The position numbers and the translations under genes were made by a program. Source: Lachnospiraceae bacterium OM04-12BH (lineage in GTDB: Bacteria; Bacillota; Clostridia; Lachnospirales; Lachnospiraceae). Taken from it: a stretch of 64,000 nt of DNA. Positions 35,280 through 45,321 of this stretch are shown piece by piece. Where the stretch lies: assembly GCA_003490145.1 (NCBI GenBank), contig QULQ01000007.1, forward strand, positions 62,001 to 126,000, given 5' to 3'. The notes under the pieces are model-generated. The model did no database searches and was not told where the DNA came from. It was given only the letters and a program-made list of their open reading frames with translations. Each line of letters opens with the position of its first letter. Position 1 is the stretch's first letter.

Positions 35280-36467
35280 ATGGATTTGCAGTTGTGGATC
35301 ATGATCAATACGGCATCGGTGATCGGATTAATTTATTTGTTTGTCTTTTTATATACGAATACCTCTATGGAAAAAAAGCTGAAGTATAATTTTTACTGGA
35401 TCATGGGTCTGGAGCTGCTGGAGCTTATTTTCTATAATTGTGAGCTTGTAACAGCAGGGCTTCCCTATCCGACAATGCACAGGATCCTGCTGTCAGCACT
35501 GGGATATACGATAAGGCCGGTGCTTGCCTTCATGATATTGTGGTGCACCATGCAGAGAGAAATCAGCAGAAAAAGAGGGATCCTGCTGCTAATCCCTCTC
35601 TGTCTTAATGCACTGATCGCTTTTTCTGCATTTTTTACAGATATTGCTTATTCCTATTCACCCGATAACAGATTCATCCGGGGACCTTTAGGTTATTCTT
35701 CCCAGATCATTACGGTTTTTTATCTGCTTCTGGTGATAGTTTTCGCCATCCGTAATGCAAAGGAAAATCCTGTGATGGAGTCTGCCATTATTATATCAAC
35801 GGTGACGCTGATCATTATAAATATGGTGCTTGAGGCAGTGATCAAGGTGCGTTTCACGGGACGGGCTGTGATCGTGCTTTCTACGATCTTTTATTATATG
35901 TATTACCAGACACAGGAATATAAGGAGCATATGCAGGAGGGACAGCGCCTGCGGACAACACTGGAGAAGCAGTCACAGACGGATGGACTGACAGGTCTGC
36001 TGAATAAAGAGGCATTTAAGAGGGCTGCCGAAAATGTGCTGTCCAGCTCAGAGGATGTCAATATGGCGCTTGTTTTCTTTGATATGGATAATTTCAAGCA
36101 GGTGAATGACACATATGGGCATGTGGCAGGAGATGAACTGCTGAAAAAGGCAGCAGACAGGATGAAGAGTACCTTCCGGCAGGAGGATCTGCTTGGCAGA
36201 TTTGGCGGAGACGAATTCTATGTCCTGCTGCATGGGATCACTTATCAGAATCTTGGCAGGAGGCTTCAGCTTCTGATAGAGGATATGCACCTTAAGAGTG
36301 AAGAGGGAGGTCTGGTGACGGCAAGCGTTGGCTGTGCCTTCCTTGCTGGAGGCAGACAGGCGGATGTGGAGGAATTGATCCGGATAGCAGATGAGGCGCT
36401 GTATGAAGCGAAGGAAAAGGGACGGAACCAGTATGTGATCCGAGAGGTAAAAAATAGAGGCAGATGA
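35280..36467 (+). CDS. Membrane-bound GGDEF diguanylate cyclase
   Basis: The 395-residue protein has about six N-terminal transmembrane helices (residues 5-215), a short coiled linker (KEHMQEGQRLRTTLEKQSQ) and a GGDEF domain (about 232-392). The domain opens with DGLTGLLNKEAF, includes VFFDMDNFKQVNDTYGH (metal Asp) and has an intact signature FGGDEF. It should make cyclic di-GMP. The usual RxxD inhibitory site upstream of GGDEF is not evident. It is monocistronic. Confidence 0.92.
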   Translation: MDLQLWIMINTASVIGLIYLFVFLYTNTSMEKKLKYNFYWIMGLELLELIFYNCELVTAGLPYPTMHRILLSALGYTIRPVLAFMILWCTMQREISRKRGILLLIPLCLNALIAFSAFFTDIAYSYSPDNRFIRGPLGYSSQIITVFYLLLVIVFAIRNAKENPVMESAIIISTVTLIIINMVLEAVIKVRFTGRAVIVLSTIFYYMYYQTQEYKEHMQEGQRLRTTLEKQSQTDGLTGLLNKEAFKRAAENVLSSSEDVNMALVFFDMDNFKQVNDTYGHVAGDELLKKAADRMKSTFRQEDLLGRFGGDEFYVLLHGITYQNLGRRLQLLIEDMHLKSEEGGLVTASVGCAFLAGGRQADVEELIRIADEALYEAKEKGRNQYVIREVKNRGR

Positions 36468-36530
36468 TAACCGCAGCATAATAAAAAAGACGGATAAGCA
36501 GTAGCGGTCTTGAATTTACGGCACTTGCAA

Positions 36531-36557
36531 AGAGGGTTCAAAGGAACCCTCTTTTCC
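36531..36557 (+). terminator. Rho-independent terminator after the GGDEF gene
   Basis: AGAGGGTTC and GAACCCTCT pair around AAAG, followed by TTTTCC. Confidence 0.88.
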
Positions 36558-36696
36558 TTTGTAAAGGGGGGAAAAAAATTTAATTCTGAGGTGAGAGTTT
36601 TTCAGATTTCATGTACCTATATAAATAAGATGTTTTTTATCGTACGTTCCGAACGATTCACCTGAACGATCCGGAGAGGAGGAGAAATTATATACT

Positions 36697-39600
36697 ATGA
36701 AGAAGGCGATATCCTTTTTATTGACACTGATCCTGCTATTTAGCGCCCTGCCATTAGAGACGCTGGCATTTGCAGGAGATATCTGGCCGACAAACCCTGC
36801 AACCGTGGAACAGATCACACTGGAGGATGGGGCGCTTGTCCTGCAGAACGGTTATATCCGTGTGGCGCTGCGCAGATTTTTCGGCTCCACACCATACCTT
36901 ACGACAGTCCCGACCGCGAAGCCTGATGGTGAGGACAATATCTTCTGTAACAGCCAGATCATGTGGTGCAATTTCATCATGTATGAGAGTGGTAAAGAGA
37001 TTGTCGATCCTGCGGTGGTGGAGCTGAAAAAGGCAGAATTTACAAAAAAGACACCGAACGGGTCTACATCGGCGATCAAGGCAGAATATTCCCTGCTGAC
37101 AGCAATGAACCACATCACTGCAACGATGACGGTCTATTATGAGCTTGTGCAGCTTAAGGAGAGCGGGTCATCCAAAAAGGGCACCTGGGGAGTACTGTCT
37201 TCGGTCAGCGATGTTCTCATTGATGAGGACAGCATGCCAGAGGATGTAGATTATAATATTACCTGTGGGTATTCGATCAACGGTTTTACCGGCATGGGTC
37301 ATAGCTCTGTCCTGGAAAAGCCAGGCGGTCCGGCCATTAAAATGAGCCGTACGACAGTACCGCAGGAAAAGGATGGGAAACCGCTGAAGATCACTACGGA
37401 AAACTCGGTATTCACCGCTCCGGTGGAAAATCTGAATACAAAGACTGTTCCCAAGGGGTATTCCGAGTGGGGAGATGTAGACGGTGTTTACATTACGGAG
37501 GCCTATGTGGATGCATATCCCTGGGCAAATCCCTTTGCAGGGCTGTCGGATTACTATGAAAAGGAGATTCAGTCCTCTTCCGGCAAGGACAAGCCAATCC
37601 GTGTGGCGCTTCCAACGTCTGTCAGTGTAGAGCCGGGTGATAAGCCTATAAATACCCGTGTGGAGTTCGGAAGCACTGTTGGACACGATTATAGCCGGGA
37701 GTATATTTCAGAAGGATCGGCTCACTTCCTTTGGGGATTCCGTGAGCTGAAGTCAGCAGCCGCAACGGTGCCTTCTGAACCGGACAAGGTTGATTCTTCC
37801 ATCTATGCGAAGCAGCTTGCTGCCTTTGCTGATTCAAAGGGCGGTGTGAGAGTGGAGCCTGTGGCAGATGGAGCTGCACTGGAGGCACTGAAAAAGCAGT
37901 ACGGTGCCAGTCCCATTGCACTTATTAACGGAGACTATGAGAGCAAAAACGGTGAAGCCTTTACCTTCACTGGCGGTGCCGCCATGCTTTCCCCATCTGT
38001 CGCTGCGACATGGGATACTAAAAAGGGAAGCCTTGTCATCCATAGGGATGGCAGTGTGGAACAGAAGGGCGTGAGCCTCAACGCACCGACCTTCAAATTC
38101 TATCAGCCTAAAAGCGACGGAGAGAACGAACTAAAGATTACGCTTGTAAAGGAGGGATTCCAGTTCGGGATCAATCCTGATAAAAACGATGCTATCGTCT
38201 TCGTGGATATTCCCTATGCTTCGGTGAAGCTGAAGCAGGCGGATACCGATATAGCAGGAAATCTTGTCTTTAACGGGCACATCGGTTTTCAGACTATTTT
38301 TGACGGTGCGGAGTTTTCCCTTACAGAGCTGGGATATGGTTTAAATGAGAAGCATGAGTTTAAGGTCAACGGTATCCATGCTACGGGCAAATTCAATACT
38401 GCCAGCCTGATAGGGCTGGAGCTTGCGGAGGTGGAGGGCGAGGTCAATACCTTCAAGGGCAGGGAGCTTTACGCCTTCAGCCTGAAGCTGAATGCCATGG
38501 ATCTTTTTGAAACAGAAGCGGAGCTTGCACTGGTGCGCAGCAAAAAGGACGGATCCCTGCTTCCGGATAACCTGTGGTTTTATGTCAAGGCGAGTCCGGG
38601 TATCGTTCTGATTCCTCCGATTCCTGTCGGACAGCTCAATGGAGGAGGCGCAGGCTTTAAAAATCTGGCAAGCACTGTGAACGGTGACTACTTTGCTATC
38701 CCGCCGATCAAGCTGCGCGGTGCCCTGACGGGTACCTATATGCATTTGATCGAGGGAACCGGCAATGTGGTTCTTGGACCAAGTGAAATCTCTCTTAAGG
38801 CGACCGATGTCGGACTTGTAGGAACGAATGCATCGATCGTGGAGAGCTTTGGCTACTCCCTTAAGCTTGAGGGGCAGGAGCGCAGTTACGGAAATGTCAG
38901 CTACAAGGGCGTGTATTTTGTTGGCTCGAAGGAGCTTGAGGTGGCTTTGCCCAGCACAGAGATCAATGTCATCAAGCTGGACAGTGCGATCAGGCTTGGA
39001 GCCTTTGGCGGTGTGAATAACAGTAATGACCGGGTTTATCTCGGTATCGGGGCGAATGGTACAGTAGGAGGAAGAGTACAGATCCCGGAGAATATACGCG
39101 CTATTGGCGGTCTTGGTGTTGACGTTGCAAACATCAATCTCATCGTGGGCGGTCAGACAACCTTTCCGATCAGAAACGTCAGTGTTGAGGAAGGCATGAA
39201 GCAGGCCTTTGAAAATGTCGATGTTTATATCGGTGCGATGGCCTATGTCGGAAACTGGCTCGCCAATGCCAGGGTGTGGGTACTTGTGCCGCAGATTGTA
39301 GAAACCGACTTTAGAAAGGGCGGCGGCTGGGATATTGAGGTCAAGGTGTTCGGCTATCTGCCCGAGTGGAACTGGGAGGACAAAGGCGTGACACCGGTCG
39401 TACAGGGAATGCTGTTAGAGGACTGCGGAGAGGATGTACTGGATATATATACTGAAGAAGCCGCGGAGCCATCAGCTGCCGTGCCGGAATCCACAATGGA
39501 AGGAAATGGGGAGACTGCCACAGAGACCCCTTCTGGTACACCTGTCGAGACCCCTTCCGGTACACCTGTCGAGACCCCTTCCGGAGCACCTGTCGAGACC

Positions 39601-42114
39601 TCTTCCGAAGCACCCGTCGAGACCCCTTCCGAAGCACCTGTCGAGACTCCTTCCGCTGCACCTGTCGAGACTCCTTCCGAAGCACTTGTCGAGACTCCTT
39701 CCGCTGCACCTGTCGTGGAAAGCACAGGGCAGGAAGCAGCCGCACAGGAAGCTGCCGCACAGGAAGCCATCGGTGGGATAGAAGTGCAGGAAGCAGCCGC
39801 ACAGGAAGCCATCGGCGGGATAGAAGTGCAGGAAGCAGCCGCACAGGAAGTCATCGGCGGGACAGAGGTGCAGGAAGAAGCTGAGCAGGAAAACACCAGT
39901 GAAACAAAGACAGAAGCACAGGAAGAGACGCAGGAGAGCGAGGAAGAAACCACAGTGAGCGGAAATACAGCCGGTACGGAGACAGAGGAAGTACCGGTGT
40001 CTGAGGAAGATGTAGAGGATGTAAGCAAGCATCCTGTCAGAAAGGCTCCTGCACCGAGAAATGGTGCTAAAACCCAGGCAGATATCACGGTGGATGGAGG
40101 CGAAGGAAAAACGCCGTATATCCTGCTGGCCTTTGACGGTACTGTCACGGAGGAAGAGATCAAGAACAACCTGAAGATTCAGAAGGATAGTAGTGAAATC
40201 GATATCAACTGGATAGAAGAGGGGAAAGATCCCGCTGATCCTGATGCAAAGATCAATGCGACGATTATTGCCAATATGAAGAAATCGGAGGATGATGGCA
40301 AGGTATATCATCTGGCTCTTATGAGGCTGAAAGAAGGCGGCACTTATTCTGTCAGTGCAGGAAACGGGTTGAGCTTTACGGATGAGAAGGGAATTGATGT
40401 GGAACCGTTCGAGGAGCTTAAGCTGAATCTGGACAGCAGCAATAAGGAGCTTTCCGGGCAGGTGAAGCATCCAGCAGAAAATACGACCTATGTGCTGCGT
40501 ACATATTTTGCCAATACTAAGGGGGGAGCAGATTACCTGATTGACGAACGGCAGATTGATGCTCCGAATAATATTTCGGTCAGTATCCCAACGGATGGTG
40601 CACTGGCGCCAACGGGCAGCTACTATGTGACCTCCTTCCTGATGATGGAAAAAACGGCGGATCTTGATGGGGATGGTGAGAATGAAACTGCCCTGGCGGC
40701 CATTGCCAATCAGCAGTTTGATGAGCAGATTTCTTATACAAACAGCAATCAGCCAGGCAAGCCTCAAAATGTGACACTGGAGCTTGCCGGAAACGAGGTT
40801 ATGAGCGCCGGCTGGGAAGCCGTAACAGACGCTGATGGTTACGCTGTGCGGATTTATCAGCAGAAGGGAAGCGACTGGGTCGATACCGGATTTGGCTATG
40901 ACCTTGATAAGAAAACAACCTCCATCAATATGGCGCTGACCGTGGGTGGAGAAGAAACAGGGGAATCCAAAAACCTGTCTGCAAATGAAAGATATAAAGT
41001 GGGTGTGAGAGCATACAGCACTGTTGAAAAGGGAAAGTATTACAGTGAGGAGACATTTTCTACTGATAAATATCTGCCGGAATATCAGCCGCTTGATTTT
41101 ACGCTCAAAGTCAATGGAACAGATTGCATACCAGATGAAAACGGTGTGTTCCACGCTTATATTGGCGGTGCTTCAAATACGCTGTCTGTGAGCAGCAATG
41201 TGCAGGGCGCAGACTTTAGGGTAACGAGAATGGACACAGGAAACGTGATTACGTCTGATGGGAACGGCCAATATACGATTCCTGATTTTGAAGGCAGTCT
41301 GATGCTCAGGATTGATGGAATTACCGGGATAAAAGACAGTTCAGCTGAGGATGTGACCAGTAAATTCCTGCTGGTAAGCAGGGACGATACAGCGCCCATG
41401 CTTACACTTTCCGATCCGATGTTCTACGCCGACAGGACTACGGGAAAATATCAGATCACAGGAATGGCGGATGCGGGAAGTGAGATCCTTTACGGCAAAG
41501 ATGGCAGTGAGAGCACCCGTGCCGCAGCCGATGGCAGCTTCACTATCACTGGTGTACTGGATGACAAAAATAGTGATTCCCTGTATCTGACGGCAAAGGA
41601 CAGTGCAGGAAATGAATCTGCACCACAGCTCGCGCTGATAGCGCGGCAGACGGTAAAGGATACTGCTACTGAGAACGGCAGCCATGATCAAAATCCAGGA
41701 GCAGGAGAGCGTTTGGGATCCGATGCTTTCGGGCAATGGAAGGAAGGTACCGGCGATGCAGAGCAAAGCATTGCCAGAATCTGGCAGGGAGGCTTGAAAG
41801 ACCAGGCTGTGACAACGGGAAGCTTCCTTGATATCGAAGAGGCAAAGAATGACCGGGATATGACTGACACAGGAAATATTGGCGGGACAGAAACGGTTCC
41901 CGGAGCAGACAGTACGGTCAGCTCTGGAGAGCCGGAGAGCACTCCTGATACCACCGGCACTACGGAAACTACCGCCGGCACTACGGAAACAGGGAAAACT
42001 GCTGACAGCAGTGGTGGCCGGATCCTCAGGATCATCTTACTGACCGTCCTTGGCGCCGGAATAGCTGGCGGTGCAGTGATAGTATTTATAGCAAAAAAGA
42101 GAAGAAGAGACTGA
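36697..42114 (+). CDS. Very large surface protein with internal repeats and C-terminal membrane anchor
   Basis: The 1805-residue protein has a signal peptide (residues 1-27, LLFSALPLETLAFA), a large N-terminal region of unknown type (28-930, strand-rich), Pro/Thr/Glu repeats (945-1008), Ala/Glu repeats (1018-1059), an acidic linker, a possible fibronectin-III-like domain near 1350 (PGKPQNVTLELAGNEVMSAGWE), an Ig-like segment near 1570-1650, a Thr-rich stalk (1730-1770) and a C-terminal helix plus KKRRRD. No LPxTG sorting motif is present, so it is held by the membrane helix. It may be an adhesin or wall-spanning enzyme-like protein; no catalytic motif was recognised. GGAGAGGAGG precedes the start. 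Confidence 0.8.
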   Translation: MKKAISFLLTLILLFSALPLETLAFAGDIWPTNPATVEQITLEDGALVLQNGYIRVALRRFFGSTPYLTTVPTAKPDGEDNIFCNSQIMWCNFIMYESGKEIVDPAVVELKKAEFTKKTPNGSTSAIKAEYSLLTAMNHITATMTVYYELVQLKESGSSKKGTWGVLSSVSDVLIDEDSMPEDVDYNITCGYSINGFTGMGHSSVLEKPGGPAIKMSRTTVPQEKDGKPLKITTENSVFTAPVENLNTKTVPKGYSEWGDVDGVYITEAYVDAYPWANPFAGLSDYYEKEIQSSSGKDKPIRVALPTSVSVEPGDKPINTRVEFGSTVGHDYSREYISEGSAHFLWGFRELKSAAATVPSEPDKVDSSIYAKQLAAFADSKGGVRVEPVADGAALEALKKQYGASPIALINGDYESKNGEAFTFTGGAAMLSPSVAATWDTKKGSLVIHRDGSVEQKGVSLNAPTFKFYQPKSDGENELKITLVKEGFQFGINPDKNDAIVFVDIPYASVKLKQADTDIAGNLVFNGHIGFQTIFDGAEFSLTELGYGLNEKHEFKVNGIHATGKFNTASLIGLELAEVEGEVNTFKGRELYAFSLKLNAMDLFETEAELALVRSKKDGSLLPDNLWFYVKASPGIVLIPPIPVGQLNGGGAGFKNLASTVNGDYFAIPPIKLRGALTGTYMHLIEGTGNVVLGPSEISLKATDVGLVGTNASIVESFGYSLKLEGQERSYGNVSYKGVYFVGSKELEVALPSTEINVIKLDSAIRLGAFGGVNNSNDRVYLGIGANGTVGGRVQIPENIRAIGGLGVDVANINLIVGGQTTFPIRNVSVEEGMKQAFENVDVYIGAMAYVGNWLANARVWVLVPQIVETDFRKGGGWDIEVKVFGYLPEWNWEDKGVTPVVQGMLLEDCGEDVLDIYTEEAAEPSAAVPESTMEGNGETATETPSGTPVETPSGTPVETPSGAPVETSSEAPVETPSEAPVETPSAAPVETPSEALVETPSAAPVVESTGQEAAAQEAAAQEAIGGIEVQEAAAQEAIGGIEVQEAAAQEVIGGTEVQEEAEQENTSETKTEAQEETQESEEETTVSGNTAGTETEEVPVSEEDVEDVSKHPVRKAPAPRNGAKTQADITVDGGEGKTPYILLAFDGTVTEEEIKNNLKIQKDSSEIDINWIEEGKDPADPDAKINATIIANMKKSEDDGKVYHLALMRLKEGGTYSVSAGNGLSFTDEKGIDVEPFEELKLNLDSSNKELSGQVKHPAENTTYVLRTYFANTKGGADYLIDERQIDAPNNISVSIPTDGALAPTGSYYVTSFLMMEKTADLDGDGENETALAAIANQQFDEQISYTNSNQPGKPQNVTLELAGNEVMSAGWEAVTDADGYAVRIYQQKGSDWVDTGFGYDLDKKTTSINMALTVGGEETGESKNLSANERYKVGVRAYSTVEKGKYYSEETFSTDKYLPEYQPLDFTLKVNGTDCIPDENGVFHAYIGGASNTLSVSSNVQGADFRVTRMDTGNVITSDGNGQYTIPDFEGSLMLRIDGITGIKDSSAEDVTSKFLLVSRDDTAPMLTLSDPMFYADRTTGKYQITGMADAGSEILYGKDGSESTRAAADGSFTITGVLDDKNSDSLYLTAKDSAGNESAPQLALIARQTVKDTATENGSHDQNPGAGERLGSDAFGQWKEGTGDAEQSIARIWQGGLKDQAVTTGSFLDIEEAKNDRDMTDTGNIGGTETVPGADSTVSSGEPESTPDTTGTTETTAGTTETGKTADSSGGRILRIILLTVLGAGIAGGAVIVFIAKKRRRD
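39541..39708 (+). repeat. Seven tandem 24 bp repeats coding PVETPSxx
   Basis: Units begin at 39541, 39565, 39589, 39613, 39637, 39661 and 39685, on the model CCTGTCGAGACCCCTTCCGG + ACA/GCA, with partial copies at both ends. The reading frame is kept, so copy number change would lengthen or shorten the stalk. Confidence 0.95.
39748..39873 (+). repeat. Three tandem 42 bp repeats coding EAAAQEAIGGIEVQ
   Basis: Units 39748-39789, 39790-39831 and 39832-39873 differ at only a few bases, suggesting recent duplication. Each codes 14 residues that would be helical with a glycine break. Confidence 0.95.
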
Positions 42115-42186
42115 TGGAAACGGAAAAAATACACAATTATTTTCCCCAAAAATAAAAATTTTTGGTTAATCTGTTTTGGATATGCG

Positions 42187-42195
42187 TGTTATAAT
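42187..42195 (+). promoter_or_regulatory. Extended -10 promoter of the L25 gene
   Basis: TGTTATAAT is an extended -10 box with a consensus hexamer at 42190-42195, about 75 bp before the start. No good -35 box is seen. Confidence 0.6.
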
Positions 42196-42269
42196 ACATC
42201 TGTAACAAGAAAAAAGAATACTTAACACGAGGAATGCTAAGCAATTCAGATTTTTGGAGGAAAAGACAA

Positions 42270-42869
42270 ATGAATACTTTAAAAGCTGAAAAAAGAAGCA
42301 TGGAGATCAAAGCAAAGAGACTGAGAAGAGAAGGCTATGTAACAGGCAACGTTTTCGGACGTGAGATCGAAGGATCTATTCCCGTTAAGATGAACGCGCA
42401 GGAAGTAAACCGTATTCTTACTACAGATCATAAGGGCAGCCAGATTATGCTGGAGGTAGATGGCAAGGCATATGATGTACTGATCAAGGAGATCGATTAC
42501 AATGCACTGGCGAGAAGAGTAGATGAGATCGACTTTCAGGCACTGGTACAGGGCGAGAAGGTACATTCTGTTGCAGAGGTTATTCTGGTGAACCATGATA
42601 AGCTGGCAGCTGGTGTTGCACAGGAGCTTCTGAAGGAGGTTTCCTACAAGGCACTGCCTTCTGCATTGGTAGACAGCGTTAAGGTTGACTTAAGCACCCT
42701 GAAGATCGGTGATACCGTTAAGGTAAGAGATCTGGATATTGCCAAAGATAAAGATATCGTTCTGATGACAGATCCAGACACACCAGTTGTTACTGTAACA
42801 GCAGTACACAATGTAGTACCTGAGACAGAAGCTGAGGAAGCAGCAGAGGATGACAAGGCTGCCAAATAG
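42270..42869 (+). CDS. rplY: 50S ribosomal protein L25/general stress protein Ctc
   Basis: ATG 42270 follows GGAGGAAAAG; the ATG at 42234 has no site. The 199-residue protein has the L25 5S-rRNA-binding domain (about residues 1-92; SMEIKAKRLRREGYVTGNVFG, ILLKEIDY-like DVLIKEIDYNALARRVDEIDF) and the C-terminal TL5/Ctc domain with an acidic end. It binds 5S rRNA and is stress-induced in some Firmicutes. Confidence 0.9.
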   Translation: MNTLKAEKRSMEIKAKRLRREGYVTGNVFGREIEGSIPVKMNAQEVNRILTTDHKGSQIMLEVDGKAYDVLIKEIDYNALARRVDEIDFQALVQGEKVHSVAEVILVNHDKLAAGVAQELLKEVSYKALPSALVDSVKVDLSTLKIGDTVKVRDLDIAKDKDIVLMTDPDTPVVTVTAVHNVVPETEAEEAAEDDKAAK

Positions 42870-42914
42870 ATTTCCGGGAGTGCCGGAAACGGAATTTTAT
42901 AAAGAACAGAGAGA

Positions 42915-42946
42915 AGACCTGATGGTGAAAGCTGTCAGGTCTTTTT
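42915..42946 (+). terminator. Rho-independent terminator after the L25 gene
   Basis: AGACCTGA and TCAGGTCT pair around a 12-base loop, followed by TTTT. Confidence 0.88.
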
Positions 42947-42964
42947 GCGTCACAGCAGGCAATC

Positions 42965-43026
42965 TGGCAGTTTCAGATACAATCTGGCATTTTTTCTTGT
43001 ATCATACAGCGTATGTCATGTATAGT
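42965..43026 (+). promoter_or_regulatory. Direct-repeat promoter A (TGGCA box), clostripain gene
   Basis: CTGGCAGTTT at 42964 and CTGGCA at 42984 give two TGGCA cores exactly 20 bp apart (42965 and 42985). Downstream are TTGTAT (42997-43002) and TATAGT (43021-43026). The second TGGCA starts 36 bp before the -10 box. The same layout recurs at 45322 and, on the minus strand, at 47555. Confidence 0.75.
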
Positions 43027-43091
43027 CTGTAATATGGAGTTATACTGAACTTTGCAGAATGACAGGAAAAGAAGGGGATTACAGAAAAGGG

Positions 43092-45269
43092 ATGAAGGTA
43101 AACAAAGGAGTTTGGAAAAGAAGAATAAGTATTCCGGGGCTTTTGGCATTGCTGTGCCTTTTGACAGGAATGCTCAGTGGCTGTGGTTTTATTGAGTGGC
43201 TTCTGGAGGATGAGGAAGACTTCTATGAGGAAGAACAGGAAACAGAAGGAGAAGATGGAACAGAAGACAGCTGGAGCACTGTCAGTCTGTCAGAGAGGGG
43301 AACTGTTATATCCCAGGAAAACGGGAAGCTTGTGATCGACAGAAGATCAAGAGAGCAGGAAATTCCGATGGGAGAGGATGGCTGGACGATCTTTGTGTAT
43401 CTTTGCGGAAGTGATCTTGAGTCTGACGGAGGAGCAGCCAGTGATGATATTGAGGAAGCACTGGCTGCATATCCGTCACAGCAGACACGGGTAGTATATC
43501 AGACGGGAGGCTCCAGTTACTGGTACCAGGATATTTCGGATGAAAGGCTGGAACGGTTTGTGCTGGAAAACGGAGAGCTGCAAAAGGTAGATGAAAGACC
43601 GAATGCCAATATGGGAGATGCAGGGACACTGTCAGAGTTTCTGATATGGGGTGTGCAGCATTACCCGGCTGAAAGGATGGGAGTGATTCTGTGGGATCAT
43701 GGAAGCGGCAGCATTAATGGTGTGTGCTTTGATGAACAGTATGAATATGATAGTCTGAGCATTGCTGAAATGGCGGCTGCCTTTGACCGGGTCTATGACA
43801 GTATGACAGACCGGTTTGAATTTATCGGCTTTGATGCCTGCCTGATGAGCACATTAGAAGTGGCTAATCAGCTGGTGCCATATGCACGTTATCTCTATGC
43901 GTCTGAAGAGTATGAGCCGGGAACGGGATGGGACTATACAGGAATGCTGGATTATCTGGCTGAAAATCCGGCTGCGGACGGAAAGGCACTGGGAAAGCAG
44001 ATCTGTGAGGATTATTATGTCCACTGCCGGGAGGCAGATGCACAGCAAATGGCAACCTTTTCTGTAACGGAGCTGTCTGGGATCGATGATCTGGTGCAGG
44101 CATGTAATCAGGCTTTTCAGGTGGTATATGAACAGGATGACCTGGGAGATGCGGCAAGAAAGATCCTTGGGGCAGATAATTTTGGAGGAAATACGAGGGC
44201 AGAGGGTTATACCAATATGGTTGATCTTGGTATGATGCTGGATAATCTGTCTGATTATGGAGAGGAAATAGAAAGAGCAAGGGAAAAGCTGGAAGAGTGT
44301 GTGGTCTATAATGTGAATGGGCGGCTGCATAAGCAGGCCGGAGGACTTTCTGTTTATTATCCGATCTCTGTCCAGGGATCGGAAGAGCTTCAGACATTTG
44401 CGCAGCTGTGTCCGTGCAATTATTATTATGCACTGGTGGATAAGGTGGCTTACGGTGCCGGAACAGGAAGTGCACAGGATTATGACAACAGCTCCCTTTT
44501 ACAGGATATTGCAGATCTGGCAGAGCTGTTTGGAATTTCGGCAGCCGGTATTTCCAATCCTACGACAAATATAGGGGAATTTGCTTCTGTGGACGAAAGT
44601 GAACTGGGGATCGCAGATATCTATTTTGACTGCAATGGAAATTATGTTGTGGAATTTGAGGATATGGATGAGCTGGCCTATGCCTGCTGCAGTGTTTTTG
44701 TGAATGATGGAGAGGATGGGATCTTTTATGTGGGGTCTACAGAAGAGATTTATTATGATTACGAAAACAATCTGATCAGGGATGATTTCGATGGACTCTG
44801 GCTGACAGCAGATGGAGTTATGCTGCCGCTTGAGCTGGCAGAGAGTACAGATACCTGCAGCATTTATGCCTGTGAGATCATGCTGAACGGGGAATACGAC
44901 ACAGCACTCAGGATAGAATATGACTGGGAGTATGGAGAGTGGTCGGTGATCGGGATATGGGACGGTATCGATCCGGAAACCGGGGCAGCCTCACGTGAGG
45001 TTTACGAACTGGAGGATGGAGACGTGTTCGAGCCGGTTTATTACTGGACGTCTTTGGATGATGATACAGAAGAGTGGTATCTTGGAGATGCCTGTACAGT
45101 AGACGGGGAGGTAGAGCTGACGTATGATTATCTGCCGGCAGGGTATTATTTTTACAGCTTTGAGCTTCATGATATTTATGGAAATGTGTACTATACACCT
45201 TATATCACGCAGGAAATAGATGAGGAAGGGAATATATGGTTCTATCCGGAGGATATGGAAGATACGTGA
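43092..45269 (+). CDS. Clostripain-family (C11) cysteine peptidase lipoprotein
   Basis: ATG 43092 follows AAAAGGG; ATG 43059 has no site. The 725-residue precursor has a lipobox LSGC (Cys31), a very acidic linker (about 38-62), and a C11 peptidase domain (about 97-450) with catalytic His203 (ILWDHGSGS) and Cys250 (FDACLMS). The C-terminal 270 residues are acidic and strand-rich, with unknown function. C11 peptidases cleave after basic residues and mature themselves by autolysis. It would act on the outer face of the membrane. Its promoter carries the TGGCA direct repeat shared with two neighbouring genes. Confidence 0.9.
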   Translation: MKVNKGVWKRRISIPGLLALLCLLTGMLSGCGFIEWLLEDEEDFYEEEQETEGEDGTEDSWSTVSLSERGTVISQENGKLVIDRRSREQEIPMGEDGWTIFVYLCGSDLESDGGAASDDIEEALAAYPSQQTRVVYQTGGSSYWYQDISDERLERFVLENGELQKVDERPNANMGDAGTLSEFLIWGVQHYPAERMGVILWDHGSGSINGVCFDEQYEYDSLSIAEMAAAFDRVYDSMTDRFEFIGFDACLMSTLEVANQLVPYARYLYASEEYEPGTGWDYTGMLDYLAENPAADGKALGKQICEDYYVHCREADAQQMATFSVTELSGIDDLVQACNQAFQVVYEQDDLGDAARKILGADNFGGNTRAEGYTNMVDLGMMLDNLSDYGEEIERAREKLEECVVYNVNGRLHKQAGGLSVYYPISVQGSEELQTFAQLCPCNYYYALVDKVAYGAGTGSAQDYDNSSLLQDIADLAELFGISAAGISNPTTNIGEFASVDESELGIADIYFDCNGNYVVEFEDMDELAYACCSVFVNDGEDGIFYVGSTEEIYYDYENNLIRDDFDGLWLTADGVMLPLELAESTDTCSIYACEIMLNGEYDTALRIEYDWEYGEWSVIGIWDGIDPETGAASREVYELEDGDVFEPVYYWTSLDDDTEEWYLGDACTVDGEVELTYDYLPAGYYFYSFELHDIYGNVYYTPYITQEIDEEGNIWFYPEDMEDT

Positions 45270-45321
45270 CCACAGGATATAAAACGAATTTACGTAAAAA
45301 GAAAACCGATTATTTACAATT

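Noticed and set aside
39541..39873. CRISPR-like short repeats
   Set aside because: Units are contiguous, code in frame and lack unique spacers; no cas gene is near.
39354..41154. Long open frames (271 and 560 codons) antisense to the giant surface protein gene
   Set aside because: They arise from the low-complexity repeats and biased codons of the sense gene; translated residues are Ser/Arg/Cys-rich with no domain, and there is no binding site.
42000..42114. Sortase (LPxTG) anchor at the end of the surface protein
   Set aside because: No LPxTG-like motif precedes the terminal hydrophobic helix; only a membrane helix with a basic tail is present.
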